Below, piece by piece: positions 7,461 through 14,250 of a stretch of DNA of 15,143 nt (positions are counted from its first letter, which is position 1; every line of letters begins with the position of its first letter). Position numbers and translations under genes: made by a program. The stretch spans positions 1 through 15,143 of the forward strand of contig CAJMQV010000034.1 of assembly GCA_905215575.1 (NCBI GenBank), read 5' to 3'. The notes beneath the pieces were generated by a model. The model saw only the letters and a list, made by a program, of their open reading frames with translations. It did no database searches and was not told the DNA's origin. This DNA comes from an uncultured bacterium. GTDB lineage: Bacteria > Bacteroidota > Bacteroidia > Bacteroidales > Bacteroidaceae.

Positions 7461-7691
7461 ATGGCAAAAATAAGAGGTGCAATCATTATTGACCGCGACC
7501 GCTGCAAGGGATGCAACCTGTGCGTGGTAGCCTGCCCGCTGAATTTGCTGGCACTGGCAGAAAAGGAAGTCAATAAGAAAGGTTATCGATTTGCCCAACA
7601 GACAGTAGACAATGTCTGCAACGGATGTGCGTCATGTGCCATTGTCTGTCCGGACGGATGTATAACGGTTTATAAAAAGAAAGAAAACTAG
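7461..7691 (+). CDS. 2-oxoacid:ferredoxin oxidoreductase delta subunit (2x[4Fe-4S] ferredoxin-like)
   Basis: Electron-transfer subunit of 76 residues carrying two [4Fe-4S] clusters. The two motifs are C15-x2-C18-x2-C21-x3-C25-P (CKGCNLCVVACP) and C53-x2-C56-x2-C59-x3-C63-P (CNGCASCAIVCP). An additional cysteine, C67, lies just after the second motif. The layout matches the delta subunit of archaeal-type four-subunit KOR/POR/VOR enzymes, which relays electrons from the beta-subunit cluster to external ferredoxin. The stop is 4 bases before the alpha-subunit ATG, arguing for coupled translation. Confidence 0.93.
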   Translation: MAKIRGAIIIDRDRCKGCNLCVVACPLNLLALAEKEVNKKGYRFAQQTVDNVCNGCASCAIVCPDGCITVYKKKEN

Positions 7692-7695
7692 AAGT

Positions 7696-8784
7696 ATGGC
7701 AAAGGAAGAAATCGTTTTAATGAAAGGCAATGAAGCCATTGCCCATGCTGCCATCCGATGCGGATGCGACGGATACTTCGGTTACCCGATCACTCCCCAA
7801 TCTGAAGTACTGGAAACTCTGGCAGCCGAAGAACCTTGGAAAACTACCGGTATGGTGGTTCTACAGGCAGAAAGTGAGGTAGCCTCCATCAATATGGTTT
7901 ATGGCGGCGGCGCTGCCGGAAAGCGGGTGATGACCTCATCATCCAGCCCGGGTATCGCCTTGATGCAGGAGGGAATTTCCTATATGGCCGGTGCAGAGAT
8001 TCCGGGTCTGATTGTCAACGTGCAGCGTGGCGGACCGGGATTGGGAACCATTCAGCCCAGCCAGTCAGACTATTTCCAGGCTACACGCGGCGGAGGAAAC
8101 GGCGACTACAATGTCATTGTTCTGGCTCCGGCATCTGTACAGGAAATGGCCGACTTTGTTGATCTCTCTTTTGAACTGGCCTTCAAGTACCGCAATCCGG
8201 CAATGATTCTGAGTGACGGTGTGATCGGACAGATGATGGAAAAGGTAGTTCTGCCTCCGTTCAAGCCAAGACGTACCGAGGAAGAATTGGAAAAAGAGTG
8301 CCCGTGGGCCGCAATCGGCAAGAAGAAACACCGCGCGCCCAATATTATCACTTCTTTGGAACTTGAACCGCACCACATGGAAGAAAAGAACCTGCATTTA
8401 CAGGCCAAATATCAGGAAATCCGTGAAAAGGAGGTTCGCTACGAGGAAATTCTCTGTGATGACGCCGAGTATGTAATCGTTGCGTTCGGTTCGGCTTCAC
8501 GTATTGCCCAGAAGGTAATCGAGCTGTGTCGTGAAGAAGGCCTGAAGGTCGGTTTGCTTCGCCCCATTACCCTCTGGCCGTTCCCAAGCAAGGAGATTCA
8601 CGAATTGAGCAAGCGTGTCAAAGGTATACTCAGCTTTGAGATCAATGCCGGCCAGATGATCGAAGACATCCGTCTGGCAGTAGAGGGAAATGCTCCGGTT
8701 GCCTATTACGGACGCATGGGCGGTATTGTCCCTACTCCGGAGGAAGTGGTGGAAGCATTGAAAAAAGAACTAATCACAAAGTAA
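7696..8784 (+). CDS. vorB: 2-oxoacid:ferredoxin oxidoreductase alpha subunit (VorB-like)
   Basis: Alpha subunit of 362 residues of a CoA-dependent 2-oxoacid:ferredoxin oxidoreductase. Domain I (POR_N, about 1-240) shows MKGNEAIAHAAIRCGC near the N terminus, GYPITPQSE (29-37), the AESEVASINMVYGGGAAGKR block, TSSSSPGIALMQEGISYM (80-97) and VNVQRGGPGLGT (108-119). The C-terminal part (about 255-360) is the PFOR domain II type (YVIVAFGSASRIAQKVIELC; VGLLRPITLWPFP; FEINAGQMIEDIRLAVEG). Proteins of this shape in Bacteroidales are commonly named VorB (3-methyl-2-oxobutanoate dehydrogenase subunit), but the closely related 2-oxoglutarate enzymes (KorA) look alike, so substrate is uncertain. It is followed after 13 bases by a small membrane-protein gene, which separates it from the beta subunit. 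Confidence 0.93.
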   Translation: MAKEEIVLMKGNEAIAHAAIRCGCDGYFGYPITPQSEVLETLAAEEPWKTTGMVVLQAESEVASINMVYGGGAAGKRVMTSSSSPGIALMQEGISYMAGAEIPGLIVNVQRGGPGLGTIQPSQSDYFQATRGGGNGDYNVIVLAPASVQEMADFVDLSFELAFKYRNPAMILSDGVIGQMMEKVVLPPFKPRRTEEELEKECPWAAIGKKKHRAPNIITSLELEPHHMEEKNLHLQAKYQEIREKEVRYEEILCDDAEYVIVAFGSASRIAQKVIELCREEGLKVGLLRPITLWPFPSKEIHELSKRVKGILSFEINAGQMIEDIRLAVEGNAPVAYYGRMGGIVPTPEEVVEALKKELITK

Positions 8785-8797
8785 AAAGAAGGATCAG

Positions 8798-9037
8798 ATG
8801 AACCGCGAAGAAATAGAAAAGCTTGTTGAAGAATCGGCCAACCAGGCAAGAAAGCACCGCAAAGGGCCTTCAACAGATCAGATACGCCAAGTGCTCAACA
8901 CTTTGTTTCTGATTGCAGCCGTCGTAGGATTGGTGTGCTACTTTGCCATACCCGAAAACCGTTGGATCGGACTGGGCATCGTGGGAGGAGGAATGATTCT
9001 TAAAGTCATTGAGTTCTTCATACGTTTCATGTTCTAA
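8798..9037 (+). CDS. small two-helix membrane protein within the oxidoreductase operon
   Basis: Protein of 79 residues of unknown function. The first 30 residues are charged and probably cytoplasmic (MNREEIEKLVEESANQ, then ARKHRKGPSTDQIRQ). Two hydrophobic segments follow, at about 33-50 (NTLFLIAAVVGLVCYFAI) and 56-76 (WIGLGIVGGGMILKVIEFFI), joined by a tight PEN turn, so both termini should be cytoplasmic. It sits 13 bases after the alpha gene and 11 before the beta gene, so it is certainly co-transcribed. Ferredoxin oxidoreductases are normally soluble; a hairpin membrane protein here could dock the complex near the membrane, for instance close to Rnf, but this is speculation. Being real is supported by the operon spacing and a sensible amphipathic plus hydrophobic composition. 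Confidence 0.85.
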   Translation: MNREEIEKLVEESANQARKHRKGPSTDQIRQVLNTLFLIAAVVGLVCYFAIPENRWIGLGIVGGGMILKVIEFFIRFMF

Positions 9038-9048
9038 AGGATATAACT

Positions 9049-9822
9049 ATGACAGATAACGAAATCATCAAACCAGAGAATCTAGTATACAGCAAGCCCA
9101 AGCTTCTGAACGACAATCCGATGCACTATTGCCCGGGATGCAGCCACGGTGTAGTGCACAAGCTGGTGGCCGAAGTCATTGAAGAAATGGGCATGGAAGA
9201 AAAGACAGTAGCCATTTCACCGGTAGGCTGTGCCGTGTTTGCCTACAATTATATTGACGTGGACTGGGCGGAGGCCGCCCACGGACGCGCTCCGGCTTTG
9301 GCCAGCGCCATCAAGCGCCTGTGGCCCGACCGTCTGGTATTTACTTATCAGGGCGACGGCGACCTGGCCTGTATCGGTACGGCAGAAACCATTCATGCCC
9401 TGAACCGTGGCGAACACATTGCCATCATCTTCATCAACAACGCCATCTACGGTATGACCGGCGGACAGATGGCACCGACCACTCTGATGGGAATGAAGAC
9501 CGCCACCTGCCCTTACGGACGAGAAGCCGATATCCACGGTTATCCGTTGAACATCACCCAGATTGCCAGCACTTTGGAGGGAACTTCATACGTAACCCGT
9601 CAGGCTGTTTACAGCGTGCCGGCCATCCGAAAGGCCAAGAAAGCCATCCGGAAAGCCTTTGAGAACAGCATGCGCGGAGAAGGCTCAAGCCTGGTGGAAA
9701 TCGTATCAACCTGCAACGCAGGCTGGAAGATGTCTCCGGAGAAAGCCAACCAGTGGATGGAAGAGAACATGTTCAAGTCATACCCATTGGGCGACCTGAA
9801 AGATAATACAAATCTGGAATAA
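9049..9822 (+). CDS. 2-oxoacid:ferredoxin oxidoreductase beta subunit (TPP-binding)
   Basis: Catalytic subunit of 257 residues that binds thiamine pyrophosphate and one [4Fe-4S] cluster. The TPP/Mg2+ motif begins with QGDGDLACIG (101-110) and closes about 25 residues later with INNAIYGMTGGQ (129-140). Candidate cluster ligands are C28 and C31 in YCPGCSHG, C61 in PVGCA and C222 in STCNAGW, matching the spacing in the POR/KOR beta family. AHGRAPALASAIKR (77-90) is also typical. No C-terminal extension is present. The protein pairs with the alpha and gamma subunits to decarboxylate the 2-oxoacid and pass electrons to the delta ferredoxin subunit. Whether it prefers 2-oxoglutarate or branched-chain 2-oxoacids cannot be told by eye. 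Confidence 0.94.
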   Translation: MTDNEIIKPENLVYSKPKLLNDNPMHYCPGCSHGVVHKLVAEVIEEMGMEEKTVAISPVGCAVFAYNYIDVDWAEAAHGRAPALASAIKRLWPDRLVFTYQGDGDLACIGTAETIHALNRGEHIAIIFINNAIYGMTGGQMAPTTLMGMKTATCPYGREADIHGYPLNITQIASTLEGTSYVTRQAVYSVPAIRKAKKAIRKAFENSMRGEGSSLVEIVSTCNAGWKMSPEKANQWMEENMFKSYPLGDLKDNTNLE

Positions 9823-9837
9823 ACCGTTTAGACCATT

Positions 9838-10383
9838 ATGAAAGAAGAAATTATTATAGCCGGATTCGGCGGTCAGGGTGTTTTGTCAATGGGAAAGATT
9901 CTGGCATATGCCGCTCTGATGGAAGGCAAGGAAGTTTCCTGGATGCCTTCGTATGGTCCCGAACAGCGTGGCGGTACTGCCAACGTAACCATCATCGTAA
10001 GCGAGGAGCGCATCTCCTCTCCGATTCTGAGCACTTACGACACGGCCATCATTCTGAACCAGCCTTCGCTGGACCGTTTTGAACAGCAGATCAAACCGGG
10101 CGGAACCCTGATTTACGACAGCTACGGCATCACCACTCCCCCAACCCGTACCGACATATCCATCTATCGCATCGAGGCCATGGAGGCAGCTGCCGAAATG
10201 CAGAATGCCAAGGCGTTCAACATGATCGTATTGGGCGGACTGCTCAAAATTCATCCGCTGGCAGAACTGGACAACGTGCTGCTGGCTCTGCGGAAAACCC
10301 TGCCGGAGCGCCACCATAAGCTCATTCCGGTAAACGAAGCGGCTTTGCGCAAAGGAATGGAAATTATTTATCAAGTGAAATAA
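9838..10383 (+). CDS. 2-oxoacid:ferredoxin oxidoreductase gamma subunit
   Basis: Gamma subunit of 181 residues (POR catalytic/CoA-related domain). It opens with the glycine-rich IIAGFGGQGVLSMGK (6-20), followed by the family-typical SYGPEQRGGTANVTI (38-52), SPILSTYDTAIILNQPSLDRF and the tail region FNMIVLGGLL. In PFOR-like enzymes this domain contributes to CoA handling. It lies 15 bases after the beta subunit and is the last gene of the operon; a strong terminator begins 15 bases after its stop codon. Confidence 0.93.
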   Translation: MKEEIIIAGFGGQGVLSMGKILAYAALMEGKEVSWMPSYGPEQRGGTANVTIIVSEERISSPILSTYDTAIILNQPSLDRFEQQIKPGGTLIYDSYGITTPPTRTDISIYRIEAMEAAAEMQNAKAFNMIVLGGLLKIHPLAELDNVLLALRKTLPERHHKLIPVNEAALRKGMEIIYQVK

Positions 10384-10398
10384 GACAATATTTCCCGG

Positions 10399-10440
10399 AA
10401 AAAAGAGCATGTTTTTGAAATCAGAAACATGCTCTTTTTT
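10399..10440 (+). terminator. intrinsic terminator of the oxidoreductase operon
   Basis: A perfect 16-base-pair stem (10399-10414 with 10425-10440; arm AAAAAAGAGCATGTTT) around a 10-base loop, with the descending arm ending in six T followed by AATTTATT. The symmetric A-run and T-run make it potentially bidirectional. It ends 10 bases before the porin -7 box. Confidence 0.88.
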
Positions 10441-10450
10441 AATTTATTGC

Positions 10451-10458
10451 TATCTTTG
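10451..10458 (+). promoter_or_regulatory. Bacteroidetes -7 box for the porin gene
   Basis: TATCTTTG matches TAnnTTTG exactly and is the same octamer as the oxidoreductase operon box. It ends only 8 bases before the ATG at 10467, predicting a leader of a few bases at most. The -33 region would fall inside the descending arm of the preceding terminator (about 10426-10432), where no TTTG is present. Confidence 0.65.
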
Positions 10459-10466
10459 CACCCATT

Positions 10467-12674
10467 ATGAAGCAATATCTTTTAGCATTACTATTCATAT
10501 TCTTTGTTTCGGCAACGGGACAAGCGCAGATTGACAATTTCAGTCAGCAAAATCAGGGGTACAACGAAGAGTCCGGCAGAATGGAAAACGGCGGAAGCAA
10601 CCATTTTTCCTGGGGACGCGACTCGGCAAGAACAGAGAAAAAGATTCCCATCGGCCTGTATATGTGGAACATTGACGAGCGGTTTGGAGAAATCACCCGT
10701 GTAGAGGCGGACACCACGATGTACCGTTTCCAGAACTTCAACAATACAGACGGTATGAGCGGTTCATACAATGTTTTGGGTAATTTGGGTTCTCCGCGAC
10801 TGAACCGTCTGTTTATGGACCGTAAAGTCTTTTCCGAAACATTCTTCATGGAGCCTTACGACTATTTCTATACAGGAGTAAACGAGTTTATGTTCACCAA
10901 CACCAAGAGCCCGTTTACCAACCTGTCTTATCACCGTGCCGGCAACACGCAGGACGGTGAAGACCGTGTGCGCGCCTACTTTGCCTCGAACATCAACAAG
11001 ATCTCTGGCATCGGCTTCCTGCTGGACTACGCCTACGGACGCGGATTCTACAACAATCAGGCCACTTCTCTGTTCAACGGATCGCTCTACGGATACTATT
11101 TGGGCGACCGCTACAACATGCACGCCTGGATCAGCTCCAACCACTTCAAAATGGCGGAAAACGGAGGTATCGACGATGACAACTATATCACCAATCCGGA
11201 AAGCTTCAGCCAGTCGTTCCGCTCAAAGGATATCCCTACCATTCTGGCCGAGACCTGGAACCGTAACGATGACCAGACTTACTATCTGACCCACCGTTAT
11301 AATTTAGGATTCGACAAATACCTCATTTCCGAGGACTCCATTGCCAAGCTGATTCCGGCAGACTCCACGCTGCTGAAATCTCTCAAGGACAGTGTGCTCC
11401 GGGTGAAGATAGCTACCGACACCCTGCTGCGCAAGCAGGTGCGCGACTCTCTGTGTCAGCAATACATTGACGGGTTGTATCTGCCGTCACGCTTTGTTCC
11501 CGTAACCAGTTTCATGCACACCTTAAAGGTCCGTCACGGAACACACGGTTACTACAGTTACGAAACTCCTGATTTCTATTACACCAACCATTATTATGGT
11601 GACCTGAATCAGGTGCGAGATATCATGGACGAGCTGTCCGTAAAGAACACTTTGGGAATTGCCCTGCGCGAAGGCTTCAACAAATGGGCCAAGGCCGGTC
11701 TTACCGCATTTGCCAGTCACGAACTGCGCACCTACAATCTACCTTATCAGATGGGAGCGAACGGACTGGTCCGACAGCGCTATACGGAGAACAATGTCGC
11801 CGTGGGCGGTCTGCTTAGCAAGCGCGAAGGAAAAGTGCTCCATTATCAGGCCGAAGGTGATGTCGTCCTCTTGGGTGAGGATGTAGGACAGTTCAACATC
11901 GACGGAAAAGCCGATCTGAACTTCCGTCTGTTCAAGGATACCATCACACTGGCGGCGCATGCCTACATGAAGAATCTGAATCCTTCGTTCTACTATCGCC
12001 ACTATCAGTCACAGTTCACATGGTGGAACAATGATTTGAGCTATGAGTTCCGCACCCGTCTGGAAGGAACCTTACAGTCGAAGAAATCGGGTACAACCCT
12101 GCGCGTCGGTGTGGAAAACATCAAGAACTACACCTATTTCAGCATGGAAAAGACACCGTACACCCAGAACTTTGAGGTGGCCGGATACAGCCACAACACG
12201 GTAGTAAACCAATATACCGGAAATATTCAGGTGTTCAGCGCCATTCTGAACCAAAACTTCCGCTTCGGCATCTTCAACTGGGAAAACGAGATTGCCTATC
12301 AGAAGTCGAGCAACTCCACAGCGTTGCCGTTGCCCGATCTGACGCTATACAGCAACCTGTATATCAAATTCAAGATTGCCAAGGTGCTGAATCTGGAATT
12401 GGGAGGCGACGTGCGTTATTTCACCAAATACAACGCTCCGGACTATTCACCGGCCATCGGTCAGTTTGTAAACCAGGATCGCAACTCATACGTCGCTATC
12501 GGTAACTACCCTATCTGCAACGTCTATGCCAACCTGCTTCTGAAGCACTTCCGCTTCTACGTAATGGGAAGTCACATCAACTCTTCCATGAACGGAAACG
12601 CCTTCTGGGCACCGCATTATCCGATCAACCCGATGGTAATCCGCTTCGGATTGTCGTGGAACTTCTACAACTAA
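10467..12674 (+). CDS. putative porin (Porin_10-type outer-membrane protein)
   Basis: Large outer-membrane beta-barrel protein of 735 residues. A signal peptide covers the first 20 or so residues (MKQ, hydrophobic core LLALLFIFFVSATG, likely cut after Ala20 in GQAQ), which fixes the start at this ATG. The N-terminal region IGLYMWNIDERFGEI, followed by the SGSYNVLGNLGSPRLNRLFM and FYTGVNEFMFTNTKSPFTNL blocks, is characteristic of the Bacteroidetes putative porin family (Porin_10). The remainder is a succession of amphipathic strands with aromatic girdles and charged loops (for example SSNHFKMAENGGIDDDNYIT). The protein ends in an aromatic strand (VIRFGLSWNFYN), as expected for a BAM-inserted barrel. 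The insert at roughly 285-330 (ISEDSIAKLIPADSTLLKSL and following) is helix-like and probably periplasmic or plug-like. The gene is monocistronic between two terminators. Substrate is unknown; there is no SusD partner or TonB box, so it is not a SusC-type transporter. Confidence 0.88.
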   Translation: MKQYLLALLFIFFVSATGQAQIDNFSQQNQGYNEESGRMENGGSNHFSWGRDSARTEKKIPIGLYMWNIDERFGEITRVEADTTMYRFQNFNNTDGMSGSYNVLGNLGSPRLNRLFMDRKVFSETFFMEPYDYFYTGVNEFMFTNTKSPFTNLSYHRAGNTQDGEDRVRAYFASNINKISGIGFLLDYAYGRGFYNNQATSLFNGSLYGYYLGDRYNMHAWISSNHFKMAENGGIDDDNYITNPESFSQSFRSKDIPTILAETWNRNDDQTYYLTHRYNLGFDKYLISEDSIAKLIPADSTLLKSLKDSVLRVKIATDTLLRKQVRDSLCQQYIDGLYLPSRFVPVTSFMHTLKVRHGTHGYYSYETPDFYYTNHYYGDLNQVRDIMDELSVKNTLGIALREGFNKWAKAGLTAFASHELRTYNLPYQMGANGLVRQRYTENNVAVGGLLSKREGKVLHYQAEGDVVLLGEDVGQFNIDGKADLNFRLFKDTITLAAHAYMKNLNPSFYYRHYQSQFTWWNNDLSYEFRTRLEGTLQSKKSGTTLRVGVENIKNYTYFSMEKTPYTQNFEVAGYSHNTVVNQYTGNIQVFSAILNQNFRFGIFNWENEIAYQKSSNSTALPLPDLTLYSNLYIKFKIAKVLNLELGGDVRYFTKYNAPDYSPAIGQFVNQDRNSYVAIGNYPICNVYANLLLKHFRFYVMGSHINSSMNGNAFWAPHYPINPMVIRFGLSWNFYN

Positions 12675-12698
12675 TTTCTTATAAAGAAAGATACACAC

Positions 12699-12764
12699 TT
12701 TGAGGATTGTGATTTCGCAGACTGCATACTCTGCTTCCGGAATCACAATCCTCAAAATTTTTTA
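12699..12764 (+). terminator. intrinsic terminator of the porin gene
   Basis: A perfect 16-base-pair stem (12699-12714 with 12741-12756; arm TTTGAGGATTGTGATT) encloses a 26-base loop that holds a short inner GCAG/CTGC helix (12717-12720 with 12731-12734). A six-T run follows (12759-12764). It starts 24 bases after the stop codon. Confidence 0.82.
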
Positions 12765-12780
12765 TAAGCACCACCTCTTC

Positions 12781-12870
12781 CTTTTTATCGTGATCTTTTC
12801 AGAAATCGGTCCTGACGATTTCTGAAAATGATCGGGACCATTTCATCACAGGGAAAAGAACGATAAAAAG
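12781..12870. other. long imperfect inverted repeat / candidate structured RNA element
   Basis: The outer arms CTTTTTATCGT (12781-12791) plus TCTTTTC (12794-12800) are complementary to GAAAAGA (12853-12859) plus ACGATAAAAAG (12860-12870): 18 base pairs with a 2-base bulge. Inside, CAGAAATCG (12800-12808) pairs with CGATTTCTG (12816-12824) around a 7-base loop; in an alternative fold this inner stem extends to 13 base pairs (12796-12808 with 12816-12828). GGTCC (12808-12812) and CCTG (12811-12814) have complements at 12835-12839 and 12849-12852, allowing alternative or pseudoknot pairing. No ORF, clear promoter box or T-run was found, and no target-site duplication is obvious. It may be a small RNA, a palindromic repeat element or a remnant. 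Confidence 0.45.
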
Positions 12871-12944
12871 AGGGGGTATAAAACTCAATTTCCGAAAAAA
12901 ATGAACTTCTGTAATTGGGGATTTGAATACTCTAAAAGACAAAA

Positions 12945-12992
12945 GAAAGGGTCGTATCACACTTAGTCATTGAGTAGTGATACGACCCTTTT
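12945..12992. terminator. bidirectional terminator between convergent genes
   Basis: A perfect 15-base-pair stem (12946-12960 with 12977-12991; arm AAAGGGTCGTATCAC) has an inner extension of about five pairs, including one G-T, around a small loop. On the + strand it runs into CCCTTTTATAAG; on the - strand into CCCTTTCTTTTGTCTTTT. It lies between the + strand porin and the - strand membrane-protein gene and probably serves mainly the latter, since the porin has its own terminator upstream. Confidence 0.78.
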
Positions 12993-13002
12993 ATAAGTTT
13001 AT

Positions 13003-13019
13003 AGTTACAGTCTGTAACT
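13003..13019. repeat. near-perfect 17-base palindrome
   Basis: AGTTACAG-T-CTGTAACT has 8-base arms around a single central base, between the bidirectional terminator and the stop of the minus-strand gene. As RNA it would be a small hairpin with a 5-base loop followed by TTTT on the + strand; as DNA it resembles a dimeric protein-binding site. There is no promoter nearby to regulate, so a minor terminator or chance occurrence is as likely. Confidence 0.45.
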
Positions 13020-13080
13020 TTTGGGAGCAGCCATTTAAGTTTTGACACCCTCTCCCGTATTCAGGATAAACAGTCTTTTT

Positions 13081-14017
13081 CTAAACTTGCAACAGGCGCT
13101 GTTGCTCCTGCTCATAAAGAGCTATTTCCTCTTTTTTCTTCTCCAGCGAACCATACATGAACAGCAGAGAGAAATACAATGTAGAGAAAATAAACAGGCT
13201 CAAAGCCGATGACAAGAAGACCACCAGAAGCTGCATCACATTGAAAGCAGCCGGCAGATCGGTCAAATCACCTCCCAGTTCCATAAAGAAAGACTCTGAG
13301 CGCGCAAACAGCAACACTAAGGAAGGCATAGAGAAAAACACACTGCAAAGAACACAGAACAAACCGCTCACAAAGAACACGGCCGACCATGCTCCCCAGC
13401 TCTTGTACAGTTCTTTCAAGGCCGCCGGACGAAAAGTAAATGCTTTCGGCTCTAAAATGTGCGATACGACAAAGGCTGTGTATGGAATAAACACCACCAG
13501 CACCAACAGTACATCCCAAAACCAGGTCCACCAGGCAATTCCCACAAAATAGTGGAACAATCCGGAAAGCACCGCCACTTTCAACAAAAAGATAAAGGCG
13601 AAAGCCAGCAACTTGCCCGATGTTAGCTTCCATGGCCGCTTTCACGATCGATCCCTTACCGGTGTACTGCAAATGACCAGTCTGCACATAATTGCGGAAC
13701 ATCACCGTGAGCTGACCGCCAAAGAAAGACGAGGCCAGCGTGGCAACAGTCAGCAAGAACACCAACAGCAGTCCGAACAGCATTTGTGAGAAATAAGGCA
13801 ACTTGGAAGGATCGGCAAAAGTGAATATCACACGGGCTAAAGGCCGATACAGGAAACTGCATACAGCCACACACAAGGCAAACAGCAGAACCGACGTCCA
13901 GGTACTCTTCAGAATCGTCCACAGATTGTCGGCAAAAAGCTTGAATCCTTTCATCAGGCAGGAAGAATAACTCCTCACCTTATAGAAATTCAGTTCAACA
14001 TCTCTATTCTCTTCCAT
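13081..14017 (-). pseudogene. multi-span membrane protein gene with a single-base frameshift
   Basis: Two overlapping minus-strand frames join into one protein. Frame one starts at the ATG at 14017 and reads MEENRDVELNFYKVRSYSSC onward through two hydrophobic segments (about 42-58 and 77-100) up to MEANIG (residue 134). It then continues for another 115 residues of unlike, cysteine-rich sequence to a stop at 13268. The second frame takes up exactly there with KLLAFAFIFLLKVAVLSG and runs through at least four more hydrophobic stretches to LYEQEQQRLLQV and a TAG at 13081. Removing one base of the CCC at 13616-13618 (GGG on the coding strand) restores ATC-GGC-AAG-TTG and an open protein of exactly 311 residues with about six TM helices and cytoplasmic, charged ends. 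I do not recognise a function; it has the look of an uncharacterised Bacteroidales integral membrane protein. Either the gene is inactivated or the base is a sequencing error; internal initiation at the TTG at 13611 is also possible. Confidence 0.83.
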
Positions 14018-14040
14018 AATCTCATTCGGTTAATTCGGGG

Positions 14041-14048
14041 CAAATATA
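14041..14048 (-). promoter_or_regulatory. Bacteroidetes -7 box for the frameshifted membrane-protein gene
   Basis: CAAATATA on the + strand reads TATATTTG on the minus strand, an exact TAnnTTTG match, 23 bases before the ATG at 14017, predicting a leader of about 20 bases. No convincing -33 element was seen. The presence of an intact promoter suggests the gene is, or recently was, expressed. Confidence 0.6.
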
Positions 14049-14162
14049 CCCAAAAAATCCGATAATGAAGCAGGAATAACGACACGAAAAAAGTAATTGT
14101 AAACAAAATTATTCTTATTTGAAAGGCGTTTACATCTGATCGGTATAAAAAGAGCCGGAAGC

Positions 14163-14193
14163 TTTCTTTTTTCCAAAATAAAAACTAATTTTG
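14163..14193 (+). promoter_or_regulatory. Bacteroidetes -33/-7 promoter for the Gfo/Idh/MocA gene
   Basis: TAATTTTG (14186-14193) matches the TAnnTTTG -7 consensus. TTTC at 14163-14166, 19 bases upstream, is one base off the TTTG -33 consensus at a normal spacing. The leader would be about 50 bases, longer than for the other genes here. The intergenic region 14018-14250 holds this promoter and the divergent one at 14041-14048; no other gene was found in it. Confidence 0.55.
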
Positions 14194-14250
14194 TGTAGAA
14201 AGACTAAAGCCCGAAAGGCTATTTTTGATTATCCAAACAAAAAGATACTT

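Noticed and set aside
12781..12870. Interpretation of the long inverted repeat as a transposon end or MITE
   Set aside because: No target-site duplication is evident in the flanks and no second copy is present in the window, so only a structured-element call is made.
12901..12966. 21-codon + strand open frame (MNFCNWGFEYSK and onward)
   Set aside because: Too short, no ribosome-binding or promoter signal, and it ends inside the bidirectional terminator stem.
13157..13552. 131-codon + strand open frame opposite the membrane-protein gene
   Set aside because: It is antisense to the reconstructed 311-residue protein, is rich in Lys/Thr/Ser/Asn without domain character, and has no promoter; it is a shadow of the minus-strand coding sequence.
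13268..13615. C-terminal 115 residues of the 249-codon minus-strand frame as genuine protein
   Set aside because: The sequence loses the membrane-protein character exactly where the other frame picks it up, and the alternative frame completes the gene to a sensible stop; the tail is best explained as out-of-frame translation.
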